Shown one piece after another: positions 1 to 7,163 of a stretch of 27,793 nt of DNA. Each line of letters begins with the position of its first letter. Position 1 is the stretch's first letter. The stretch is from Anaerolineaceae bacterium UBA4781. Its GTDB lineage: Bacteria; Chloroflexota; Anaerolineae; Anaerolineales; Anaerolineaceae. The notes under the pieces were generated by a model that saw only the letters and a list, made by a program, of their open reading frames with translations, had not been told where the DNA came from and did not search any database. The stretch is taken from positions 1 to 27,793 of the forward strand of contig DHHD01000065.1 in assembly GCA_002403105.1 (NCBI GenBank), written 5' to 3'. The translations under genes were made by a program, and so were the position numbers.

Positions 1-1
1 T

Positions 2-175
2 TTGACCATTCCACATCCACATATCATCGAAAGAGCTTTTGTAATGGTACCGCTCCATGAGATTGCCCCCCAACTTATTCATCCACGCCTGCAGCGTACC
101 ATTCATGATCTGATAGCCGGAATGGATGTATCAGACGTAGGTCTGTATGAAGGATCACCCCAAGAGGAGCAATGA
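2..175 (+). CDS. folK: 2-amino-4-hydroxy-6-hydroxymethyldihydropteridine pyrophosphokinase (HPPK), C-terminal part only
   Basis: The window opens inside this gene; 57 codons of the reading frame beginning at base 2 are visible up to TGA at 173-175. The visible protein contains IPHPHIIERAFVMVPLHEIAP, whose H-P-H...ERAFV.VPL.EIAP pattern is the conserved C-terminal block of HPPK; these residues help bind ATP and the pterin in the family. HPPK transfers pyrophosphate from ATP to 6-hydroxymethyl-7,8-dihydropterin in the cytoplasm, giving the substrate used by the next gene product. Its stop codon overlaps the first possible start of folP (ATGA at 172-175), so the two are translationally coupled. 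The N-terminal part lies outside the window, so length and upstream fusion partners (FolB-FolK fusions exist) cannot be judged. Confidence 0.85.
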   Translation: MTIPHPHIIERAFVMVPLHEIAPQLIHPRLQRTIHDLIAGMDVSDVGLYEGSPQEEQ

Positions 176-1038
176 TGGAAAACAAGCCCATTCTTCCATT
201 TGGAACCCGCACCTTTATCATGGGCATCATCAATCTCACCCCGGATAGTTTTTCAGGGGATGGATTGATGAAAAGCGCTGATATGGTGGAAGCAGCAGTA
301 CAGCAAGCCGCGCGTTTTGTTGAGGAAGGCGCAGATATTTTGGATCTGGGTGCAGAAAGCACCCGCCCGGGTGCCAAACCGGTGGAAGCAGACACGGAAT
401 TGGAAAGACTCATCCCCACCTTAAAACGCATCCTTGAACTAAAACTCAAGGCGATCATCTCCATTGATACCTATAAAGCAGCAGTCGCTGAACAATGCCT
501 GGAAGCAGGCGCAAATATGATCAACGATGTCTGGGGGTTAAAAAAAGATCTCCAGCTTGCTGAAGTGACAGCCCGATATGCGGTTCCGATCGTCCTCATG
601 CATAACCGCAGCCATTCCCACTTTTTACAGAAATCCGAAGCACTGGGTGGAAGATACGTTGGTACTTCTTATCAGGACCTGATGAAAGAGATTTGCAGCG
701 ATTTGCAAGAAAGCATTACCAGCGCGAAAAGAGCTGGGATTCAGGATCAAAATATCATTCTCGATCCCGGGATCGGTTTTGGGAAAACGGTCGAACAGAA
801 TCTCGCTATCATCCATCATTTGACTGAATTGCGTAAGCTGGGGTTCCCGATCCTTTTGGGCGTATCACGTAAATCATTTATTGGGTATACATTGGACCTG
901 CCACCGGAAGAACGGCTGGAGGGTACTGCCGCAGCGGTTGCCGTAGGGATCAATAACGGAGCGGATATCATCCGGGTGCACGACGTACGTGCCATGGTAC
1001 GGGTCGCCAAGATGAGTGACGCGATCGTACGCAGTTAA
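175..1038 (+). CDS. folP: Dihydropteroate synthase
   Basis: Condenses 6-hydroxymethyl-dihydropterin diphosphate with p-aminobenzoate to give dihydropteroate, the step after FolK. A complete TIM-barrel enzyme is visible: the signature MGIINLTPDSFSGDG near residues 16-30, GADILDLGAESTRPGA near 53-68, SIDTYKA near 96, the INDVWG and VLMHNRS strands, DPGIGFGK near 197-204, GVSRKSFIG near 230 (the SRK loop that contacts the pterin phosphate) and RVHDV near the end. Length (about 287 residues) is normal. Two adjacent ATGs exist at 172 and 175. The GAGGAG Shine-Dalgarno at 164-169 is only 2 bases from the first but 5 bases from the second, so the second is preferred. It overlaps folK and is followed by the convergent ATPase operon only 8 bases away. 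Confidence 0.95.
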   Translation: MENKPILPFGTRTFIMGIINLTPDSFSGDGLMKSADMVEAAVQQAARFVEEGADILDLGAESTRPGAKPVEADTELERLIPTLKRILELKLKAIISIDTYKAAVAEQCLEAGANMINDVWGLKKDLQLAEVTARYAVPIVLMHNRSHSHFLQKSEALGGRYVGTSYQDLMKEICSDLQESITSAKRAGIQDQNIILDPGIGFGKTVEQNLAIIHHLTELRKLGFPILLGVSRKSFIGYTLDLPPEERLEGTAAAVAVGINNGADIIRVHDVRAMVRVAKMSDAIVRS

Positions 1039-1067
1039 CTGCATAGTTAATCCCCTTTATTTTTTTG
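1035..1067 (+). terminator. Weak possible folP terminator
   Basis: TTAACT (1035-1040), a 4-base loop and AGTTAA (1045-1050) form a 6-bp AT-rich stem that includes the folP stop codon. It is followed by CCCC and a T-rich tract (1056-1067). The stem is weak, and the sequence also encodes the last codons of the convergent gene, so this is only a candidate. Confidence 0.3.
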
Positions 1068-1694
1068 CTCAATGATCTCTTTAGCTAATTTCAAGCGAAA
1101 GTGATCAGCACGTTCACGCTCATCCAATTCATCCCGTATGTAGGAATACTCTCCCTTTAATCTTGGAATCACGATCAATTCCAATGCTTTCAACCTACGG
1201 GTAGTACGGGCAATTTCTTTTAAGAGTGCAGCTAATTGCACTTCACTTTCTGCCAACTGTAAAATTCCATCTACATTTTTTCGAAAGGCATCTCCTGCTT
1301 CTTCAAGCATGGTTGAGGTTGAATTAAAAACATAAGGACTATTGAATTGTTTTTCGCGACTTTGATTACTCTGGATCTTTGGAACGCGTACCCCCATCAC
1401 CAGTTCCTCATCCAATTCAATGGAATATTCATCCTTGGTCCCCAGTGATGCGGCTTTTACTCTTCCTTCCCCAACAAAAGCTTCTGCTCTGGCTAAAGCC
1501 ATTTGCGCTTTATTGGTGGATGCTTGCAACTGTTTTGCTTTTTCAAGGACTTTCTCTTCCAACTCTATGATCTTTAACATGAGAGCGATCCGTTTTTTAT
1601 CAAGCAGTTCATAGCCCTGGCGGGTTAACACCAATTGCTCTTTTGTTGCCAGAAGCTGGCTGCGTGTAACGGTGATGTTGGATACGTCGATCAT
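1047..1694 (-). CDS. atpD: V/A-type ATP synthase subunit D (central stalk)
   Basis: Subunit D is the long coiled-coil rotor shaft that, with subunit F, links the A3B3 head to the membrane ring. The 215-residue protein has the family N-terminus (V-TRSQLLATKEQLVLTRQGYELLDKKR), a long heptad-rich helix around residues 10-75, a middle segment with ELVMGVRVP near 100, and a second long helix with TTRRLKALE near 165-172 typical of the D family. It is the last gene of the minus-strand ATPase operon, 5 bases after atpB. The start at 1694 matches the family start; the upstream AAAGG is a modest ribosome site about 9 bases away. Its end is 8 bases from the convergent folP stop, and no strong terminator is visible on this strand. 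Confidence 0.95.
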   Translation of the reverse strand: MIDVSNITVTRSQLLATKEQLVLTRQGYELLDKKRIALMLKIIELEEKVLEKAKQLQASTNKAQMALARAEAFVGEGRVKAASLGTKDEYSIELDEELVMGVRVPKIQSNQSREKQFNSPYVFNSTSTMLEEAGDAFRKNVDGILQLAESEVQLAALLKEIARTTRRLKALELIVIPRLKGEYSYIRDELDERERADHFRLKLAKEIIEQKNKGD

Positions 1695-1699
1695 GTTCG

Positions 1700-3109
1700 C
1701 TAGCCTTTATAGTATTTTTCGATGAGAACTTCAGGTATACGTTTCAAGGACTCTTTCGGAAATTCGGATAATAATTCCCAGGCCAGGTCGAGGGTTTGCT
1801 CAATACTGCGATTTTCATTCCCTTGATTGACAAATTTCTGCTCGAAACTTTTCGAGAAATTCAAAATACGCTGATCCTGTTCAGTCAGAGATGTCTCTCC
1901 GATAATGGCAACCAATTTTTCAAGTTCACGTCCTTCTGCATAAAATGAATAAATTTGGTCCGCCAAAGACTGGTGGTCTTCACGCGTATGCCCCTCACCG
2001 ATCGCTTCTTTCATCAACCGCGATAAGGAAGGGAGCACGTCCACGGGCGGGAAAACACCTTTTTGGTTGAGAATTCTTCCCAGCACGATCTGCCCTTCGG
2101 TTATATATCCGGTCAGGTCGGGAATGGGGTGTGTGATATCGTCATCGGGCATGGAGAGCAAGATCAACTGTGTAACGGAACCCTGTTTCCCTTTGATACG
2201 ACCAGCTCTTTCGTATAAACTAGCAAGGTCTGAGTACATATATCCAGGATAGCCACGCCTGCCAGGTAGTTCTTCACGTGCCACCGATAATTCGCGCAAA
2301 GCCTCACAATAGTTGGTCATATCCGTGAGGATGACGAGAACATGCAGATCGTGAGTAAACGCTAAATATTCAGCAGTGGTAAGAGCTGCACGGGGTGTCA
2401 TGATGCGCTCGATGGTTGGATCATCGGCATGATTCAAAAAAACAATAGTTCGATCCAAGGCACCGCTTGAACGAAAATGTTCAATAAAAAATGAGGATTC
2501 GCGGTGCGTGATTCCTATAGCAGCAAAAACTACAGCAAAAGGTTCATCGCTGTCTTTTCCCTCGGTAAGCACTCTAGCTTGAGAAGCGATCTGAGCTGCC
2601 AATTCATTCCCTGGTAACCCGGACCCTGAAAAAATTGGCAGTTTTTGCCCTCGAGCAAGTGAATTCAATCCATCGATCGTGGAGATGCCAGTTTGGATGA
2701 ATTCTCTTGGTTCATTTCTGACCGCCGGATTGATGGGCGACCCATTAATATCCTCCATCTTTTCCGGAACAATGGCGGGGCCGCCATCAATCGGTTCGCC
2801 CATTCCATTGAGAATACGCCCAAGCATCGAAAGGGATACCTTCAAGCGCACCACATCACCTGAAAAACGCACGCCGGTACGAGAAATATCCAACCCTTCT
2901 GTGCCAAGAAACATTTGGATCACAGCCATATCCCCGGAAATCTCCAGCACACGCCCGACACGGGGGTGACCATCCGGGTCTATGATCTGAACCATTTCAT
3001 CGTATGCTACATCCGCCACCCGTTCGACAAAGACCAACGGTCCTTTGATCTGAGAAAGTGTACGATATTCTTTTGTAGCCAGTTTGGTATTCATTAATCG
3101 TTCAGACAT
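1700..3109 (-). CDS. atpB: V/A-type ATP synthase subunit B (regulatory nucleotide-binding subunit)
   Basis: Subunit B alternates with A in the head and contributes to the nucleotide sites without being catalytic. It shows the beta-barrel start (IKGPLVFVERVADVAYDEMVQI), the degenerate P-loop region LPIFSGSGLPGNELAAQIA that replaces Walker A in B subunits, and the GRRGYPGYMYSDLASLYERAG block with the downstream GSVTQLILLSMPDDDITHPI that is diagnostic for B. The start at 3109 (MSERLMNTK) is chosen because GGGAGG sits 6 bases upstream. A longer frame to 3151 exists but lies within atpA and lacks a better site. The gene overlaps the end of atpA by 8 bases. The resulting length, 469 residues, is typical. 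Confidence 0.96.
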   Translation of the reverse strand: MSERLMNTKLATKEYRTLSQIKGPLVFVERVADVAYDEMVQIIDPDGHPRVGRVLEISGDMAVIQMFLGTEGLDISRTGVRFSGDVVRLKVSLSMLGRILNGMGEPIDGGPAIVPEKMEDINGSPINPAVRNEPREFIQTGISTIDGLNSLARGQKLPIFSGSGLPGNELAAQIASQARVLTEGKDSDEPFAVVFAAIGITHRESSFFIEHFRSSGALDRTIVFLNHADDPTIERIMTPRAALTTAEYLAFTHDLHVLVILTDMTNYCEALRELSVAREELPGRRGYPGYMYSDLASLYERAGRIKGKQGSVTQLILLSMPDDDITHPIPDLTGYITEGQIVLGRILNQKGVFPPVDVLPSLSRLMKEAIGEGHTREDHQSLADQIYSFYAEGRELEKLVAIIGETSLTEQDQRILNFSKSFEQKFVNQGNENRSIEQTLDLAWELLSEFPKESLKRIPEVLIEKYYKG

Positions 3110-4910
3110 TTTCAGCCTCCCAATTTGAAACAAGGCTGTCAAAAACGTCATTGATCTTTCCGGCTAATCTCTTTAATTCCGGAACAGATTTTTCCAAAGG
3201 GATTTCCTTCATGCGCGCAATACGCTGCAGTACGGTCAGATTTGTTATTTCAGAAAGATCAATTCCCTTATCCAAAGCAGATTGAGCTCTCTGGTGGTAT
3301 GTAAGGATCACTTTAAGCATCCAATATGATTTTTCCAAACTGCAGTATGTATCTACATCCTGGATGGAGGATTGCTGCAGAAAATCTTCGCGCAGCAACT
3401 TTGAGATAACAAGAACCTCGCGCTCCATGTCAGAAAGAGCATCCTGCCCGATCAACTGCACAACCTGCAGTAATTCATTTTCCCGACCCAGTAGAGACTT
3501 CGCTTCTTGCACTAACTTTGGGAAATCTTCTTCCACCATATCTCCAAACCAGCGCGAAAGGTCTACCAGCGAAAAACTTTTGATCCAATTAATAGCCGGG
3601 AAATGCCTCTTGCGGGACAATTCATAATCCAACGCCCAGAAGACGCCTGCAATGCGCATCGAACTCTGGGTTATCGGATCTGAAAAATCACCTCCCGGGG
3701 GAGATACAGCTCCGACCAAAGAAACCGAGCCTTCGCGATGACCAGCATACGGTTTATCTTCTCCATTACCAAGGCAATCAACATGCCCTGCGCGTTCATA
3801 AAATTCAGCCAAGCGGGAAGATAGGTAAGCCGGGTAACCTTCTTCACCGGGGATCTCTTCAAGACGCCCTGAAACCTCACGTAGCGCTTCACCCCAACGA
3901 GAGGTTGAATCAGCCAGCATGAGCACATCGTATCCCATATCGCGATAATATTCAGCGATTGTAATTCCCAGATAAATGCTGGCTTCGCGTGCTGCCACCG
4001 GCATATTGGATGTGTTGGCGATGAGAACCGTACGGTTGATCAGAGGAATTCCTTTCACGCGATCTTCCAATTCCGGAAGCTCCATAAGAACTTCTGCCAT
4101 TTCATTGCCTCGTTCACCGCAGCCTACATAAACTACCACATCCACATCTGCCCAGCGTGCTAGAGATTGCTGAATCACAGTTTTTCCTGTCCCAAAGCCA
4201 CCAGGGATAATAGCAGAACCTCCTTTAGGAATTGGGAAGAAAGCATCGATCACCCTTTTGCCGGTTACAAGTGGTTCTGCCAGGTCAAGGCGGCGCTTAT
4301 AGGGGCGGGGACTGCGCACAGGCCAAACATGTTCCATACCAATAGGAATTATTTTTCCTGTTGCGTCTTCGATCATGGCCACGGGCTGTGCCAGAGTTAA
4401 ATCTCCAGCATGCACTTCAACAACCCTTCCACTAATTTGAAGTGGAACCAGCACACGATGTGTAATACTTTGGGTTTCAGGAATTTCTCCCAGCAGATTG
4501 CCTGGTTTAATAAAATCACCTTCTTTTACCAGAGCAGTAAATTTCCATTTTTTATCTTTAGGTAGAGAATCTTCAGTGACACCTTTTCTTAAGAAATCAC
4601 CTTCTATCTCAGCTAATTTATTCAGTGGCCGCTGCAATCCATCAAATATCTGACCCATTAATCCAGGTCCCAGATGTGCAACCAGTGGATGCCCCGTACC
4701 TGTAATGGGTTCTCCTATTTTCAAACCAGATGTCTCTTCATACACTTGAATCGTAGCTTGTTGACCGGACATCCGAATTACTTCACCAACCAGTTTTGCT
4801 TCACCTACCAACACCATATCATGCAGACGGGCTCCATCCAAACCGCTTACACCAACCACCGGTCCAGAGATACGGTTGATCGTACCTGTTACGTTATCGA
4901 TCGCTTCCAT
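3102..4910 (-). CDS. atpA: V/A-type ATP synthase subunit A (catalytic)
   Basis: Catalytic subunit that makes or hydrolyses ATP in the A3B3 head. Visible features, counted from the chosen start: the N-terminal barrel (GTINRISGPVVGVSGL), the A-specific non-homologous insertion with RKGVTEDSLPKDKKW near 108-122, Walker A GGFGTGKT at about 237-244, GCGERGNEM at about 264-272 with the catalytic glutamate, the Walker B region DVLMLADSTSRW near 328-339, and the EEGYPAYLSSRLAEFYERAG block. The P-loop reads PGGFGTGKT where many relatives have PGPFGSGKT, a mild variant. The start at 4910 (MEAIDNV) has AAAGGTGA about 5 bases upstream; it overlaps atpF by 17 bases. A longer frame to 4949 would add 13 residues not expected in the family. 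Confidence 0.97.
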   Translation of the reverse strand: MEAIDNVTGTINRISGPVVGVSGLDGARLHDMVLVGEAKLVGEVIRMSGQQATIQVYEETSGLKIGEPITGTGHPLVAHLGPGLMGQIFDGLQRPLNKLAEIEGDFLRKGVTEDSLPKDKKWKFTALVKEGDFIKPGNLLGEIPETQSITHRVLVPLQISGRVVEVHAGDLTLAQPVAMIEDATGKIIPIGMEHVWPVRSPRPYKRRLDLAEPLVTGKRVIDAFFPIPKGGSAIIPGGFGTGKTVIQQSLARWADVDVVVYVGCGERGNEMAEVLMELPELEDRVKGIPLINRTVLIANTSNMPVAAREASIYLGITIAEYYRDMGYDVLMLADSTSRWGEALREVSGRLEEIPGEEGYPAYLSSRLAEFYERAGHVDCLGNGEDKPYAGHREGSVSLVGAVSPPGGDFSDPITQSSMRIAGVFWALDYELSRKRHFPAINWIKSFSLVDLSRWFGDMVEEDFPKLVQEAKSLLGRENELLQVVQLIGQDALSDMEREVLVISKLLREDFLQQSSIQDVDTYCSLEKSYWMLKVILTYHQRAQSALDKGIDLSEITNLTVLQRIARMKEIPLEKSVPELKRLAGKINDVFDSLVSNWEAENV

Positions 4911-5244
4911 TTTCTTCACCTTTAAAATGGATTTGCGTACCAGTTGCATGTTGGATCATAGTGGAAAGATACTCGCGATTGACCTTCTTGCTCATTTTTC
5001 CTGTTTTTCCTGGTATCGTCACCAAAGCTAAATTTTTACAGTTGTATAAAGCTGCCCTTATTTTTTGATCAAGATGAGAAAATAAATCATCATCGATTGC
5101 CAATATGAGCGATTCATTTTTCTCAATAAACTCTTTCAACAACACTGTCAGTTCCCCAGTATCTGCCACGCCATGCGCTTCTAAGCCTGCTAATCGATAG
5201 CCGTTGGCCATGCTTACTGTCGTAATTACAATTAGCTTATTCAT
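4894..5244 (-). CDS. atpF: V/A-type ATP synthase subunit F (central stalk)
   Basis: Small subunit that sits with D in the central rotor. The 116-residue protein begins with a beta strand (MNKLIVITTVSMANGYRLAGLEAHGV) matching the F family pattern of 'GD...GFRLAG', here with A-N-G-Y in place of the more usual G-D-x-x-x-G-F. It continues with a helix and the ESLILAIDDDLF strand, and ends with an IPGKTGK loop. Length is normal. The start codon overlaps the stop of atpC (ATGA at 5241-5244), and its own end overlaps the start of atpA by 17 bases, so translation is coupled along the operon. The ribosome site upstream is weak, which fits coupled re-initiation. Confidence 0.9.
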   Translation of the reverse strand: MNKLIVITTVSMANGYRLAGLEAHGVADTGELTVLLKEFIEKNESLILAIDDDLFSHLDQKIRAALYNCKNLALVTIPGKTGKMSKKVNREYLSTMIQHATGTQIHFKGEENGSDR

Positions 5245-6305
5245 TGCAATATTTCCAGGTGCTCAATAATATCAGCGGAATCGAAGCCAAGTTGGATACC
5301 TTTTGCGATCCACCACAAGTTCTGCATTTCATTTTGTTTGCGAACCATATACCCGATAGGAACACCGATATCAATGGGATCTTTAAAAGGATATCGGGAA
5401 GCCCATTCCAAAAGCTGTTTTCGCAATCGTTCCTCGAATTCCATCAATAAACCGGTCTGCTTATACGCTTGCAACCCTTCCTGCAAACTGGGGAAATAGA
5501 TAGAGCCTTTAAAATGACCAATCGCTTTTTCTATTTCTTTTTCATTCACAGTAGATAAGAACAACGTCCGATTGAAAGTTCCAGCATTCAGGAAACATTC
5601 TTTAAGATTTAATTCGTTGCGAGTGATCATGTCAGGGTTTTTAACAATTCGCAGTGCGCAGATGATGTTTTCCAGATCGGCGTTCATATCGAAATATTCT
5701 TTAAGAAGAGTGCTGTGGTTTAGAATATGTCTTTTCACATTCAGGATATTTTCGTAAAACTCTTTTTCAAGTAATAATTCAATCTGTGCGCCCTGCATGG
5801 TCTGCAGGTTTGTTTGATTTTTTAATAAAACATCCGTATAGGGCAGACGAAATGCAGTCATTTTCGAAATAAGATCATTGAAATTTCTGCTTCTGGAAAG
5901 CTCTTGAAGCGTCTGCATCGGGATCATTCCAGAGCGATTCAGCAACTCTTGAATTTCGCGATGGGGAACACCGCCAAGAATCCCTCTAACAACGGTATGA
6001 ATATTCTGCAGATCATTGTGAGAAAAGATCAACCCAATTTGTTCCCAGGCAGAATCAGTATAAAAATTTTGATAATCCTTGAAAAATTTTTCCGTCTCGA
6101 GCTCAATGATTGTATGCACTATTTGGATTCCGCTGGAATATGTCAGTGCTTTTTCAATGGATGATTTATAAGAACTCTTGATTAATAATGAAAGAAATCC
6201 ATCCAGATTATCTGCACGGGTCATTTCTTCAAGCATTTCTTTCATTAATAAGTTGGGAAAACGTGCACGCAACCGCGCATTCCCATAATCAAAAGTTGAC
6301 ATCAT
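5241..6305 (-). CDS. atpC: V/A-type ATP synthase subunit C (rotor socket, AC39/d family)
   Basis: Subunit C is the funnel-shaped adaptor between the central shaft and the membrane ring. The 354-residue, mostly helical protein starts with STFDYGNARLRARFPNLL, close to the 'Y-Y-N-A-R-V-R-A' start of the family, and contains the internally repeated helical pattern expected (PHREIQELLNRSGM near 115, LENIICALRIVKNPDM near 212). It ends with the GVPIGYMVRKQNEMQNLWWIAKGI block, in which the K.NE..NL..I..G pattern is strongly conserved. Two adjacent ATGs occur at 6305 and 6302; both overlap the atpE stop. A GGGTGA sequence just upstream suits the second slightly better. It is the fifth gene of the operon. 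Confidence 0.92.
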   Translation of the reverse strand: MMSTFDYGNARLRARFPNLLMKEMLEEMTRADNLDGFLSLLIKSSYKSSIEKALTYSSGIQIVHTIIELETEKFFKDYQNFYTDSAWEQIGLIFSHNDLQNIHTVVRGILGGVPHREIQELLNRSGMIPMQTLQELSRSRNFNDLISKMTAFRLPYTDVLLKNQTNLQTMQGAQIELLLEKEFYENILNVKRHILNHSTLLKEYFDMNADLENIICALRIVKNPDMITRNELNLKECFLNAGTFNRTLFLSTVNEKEIEKAIGHFKGSIYFPSLQEGLQAYKQTGLLMEFEERLRKQLLEWASRYPFKDPIDIGVPIGYMVRKQNEMQNLWWIAKGIQLGFDSADIIEHLEILQ

Positions 6306-6916
6306 GTCACCCGGGTTGTTTTCTCATTAAAAAATAATGACAACTGCTGTTGTAATATCGGGATGGCTTTTTGATAGCGATCGTTGATTGTGTTATATAC
6401 GCAGACTTTCCCATCCGGGCTGGAGGCATTACACCCACCCCAGCAGTTCAAATCAAATTTATATTGAATGGTGATGGGGCTTTCTAACACAAAGTCTTTG
6501 AGTAGTCCTTTATCTCTTGGATCAATGGACACGAAAATTCCATTTCCTTCATCCAAAGATGGTCTTAAATCTTCAATGGCCTCTATCGTTAATGTTTGCA
6601 AAAGGGATGGATAGGTATCCTGTGTCCGTATTGTCTCCAAGGCTTTCTGGACCTGATCTAAAGATTCTTGAATTAACTTCTGGCGCGCATCAGCAATATT
6701 TTGAAGATATTGCATTTCAACTTGCTGTTGGATGATGGCGACTTCCCGATTTAATCGGATACGCCCTTCCTTCTCCAGGTTTTTCCGAATTTCGTCTGAT
6801 TCTTTTTTAGACTGAGACAGAATATCTTTGATTCGCTGATCGGTTTGCTGCTTGATTTCAGCAATCTGGTTTTCAGTTATTGTATTAATTCCATCCAGAA
6901 TTGTGTCAATTTCCAT
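6302..6916 (-). CDS. atpE: V/A-type ATP synthase subunit E (peripheral stalk)
   Basis: Subunit E pairs with the small coiled-coil subunit (H/G) to form the peripheral stalks that hold the head still. The 204-residue protein has a highly charged N-terminal coiled coil (about residues 5-110, rich in Q, K, E and R in heptad order), followed by a globular C-terminal domain (about 115-204) that caps the head. The C-terminal domain contains CNASSPDGKVCVYNTINDR near 159-177, corresponding to the family pattern G-G-...-DG-...-NT...R. GGAG lies about 9 bases before ATG 6916. It follows atpK after a short gap of 15 bases and overlaps atpC at its end. The coiled coil alone would be ambiguous; the C-terminal block and operon position settle it. 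Confidence 0.92.
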   Translation of the reverse strand: MEIDTILDGINTITENQIAEIKQQTDQRIKDILSQSKKESDEIRKNLEKEGRIRLNREVAIIQQQVEMQYLQNIADARQKLIQESLDQVQKALETIRTQDTYPSLLQTLTIEAIEDLRPSLDEGNGIFVSIDPRDKGLLKDFVLESPITIQYKFDLNCWGGCNASSPDGKVCVYNTINDRYQKAIPILQQQLSLFFNEKTTRVT

Positions 6917-6931
6917 AAAAACAATCTCCGA

Positions 6932-7144
6932 TCACCCCATTAAAATGATAGCTGCAACAGCAAAACCGAGAATGACCATTGTCTCTGGAATTGCTACCAG
7001 GATAATGATTGAACCTAATAACTCGGGTTTTTCTGCAACAGCTCCGACACCGGCTGAACCAATGGCGCGTTGAGCCATTCCAGTGGCCAGAGCAGTAAGC
7101 CCGATAGCCAAAGCAGCTGCTAAAGCAATGATTCCTTGTTCCAT
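6932..7144 (-). CDS. atpK: V/A-type ATP synthase subunit K (membrane rotor ring, c-type hairpin)
   Basis: Forms the ion-carrying ring of the membrane motor. The 70-residue protein is a single two-helix hairpin: helix 1 about 5-37, a polar loop AEKPEL at 37-42, helix 2 about 44-69. The ion-binding carboxylate is Glu54 in AIPETM, followed by Thr55. Helix 1 has Gln25, 29 residues before Glu54. As I recall, this is the Gln-Glu spacing of the sodium site in Enterococcus NtpK, but proton-driven Thermus K also carries similar residues, so ion choice is not settled. Unlike the Thermus protein as I recall it, no N-terminal leader is present. AAGGAG stands 6 bases before the ATG, one of the strongest ribosome sites in the operon, which fits the need for many copies. 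Confidence 0.95.
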   Translation of the reverse strand: MEQGIIALAAALAIGLTALATGMAQRAIGSAGVGAVAEKPELLGSIIILVAIPETMVILGFAVAAIILMG

Positions 7145-7163
7145 TTTGTTCTCCTTTCTCTTT

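Noticed and set aside
75..464. 129-codon minus-strand frame over folK/folP
   Set aside because: It is a reversed reading of folP with low-complexity Ser/Pro/Arg composition; folP is unquestionable here.
1031..1042. Perfect palindrome GCAGTTAACTGC as an operator or attachment site
   Set aside because: It lies at the 3' end of folP with no promoter nearby, and a 12-base palindrome can occur by chance; no second copy was noticed.
2679..2969. 96-codon plus-strand frame within atpB
   Set aside because: Antisense shadow of the B subunit; its composition is biased and no ribosome site or family motif is present.
3671..3928. 85-codon minus-strand frame within atpA
   Set aside because: Out-of-frame reading of the catalytic subunit, which is intact across this region.
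6932..7144. Calling the V/A-ATPase a sodium pump
   Set aside because: The Gln/Glu-Thr residues also occur in proton-driven Thermus K, so the sequence does not decide the ion.
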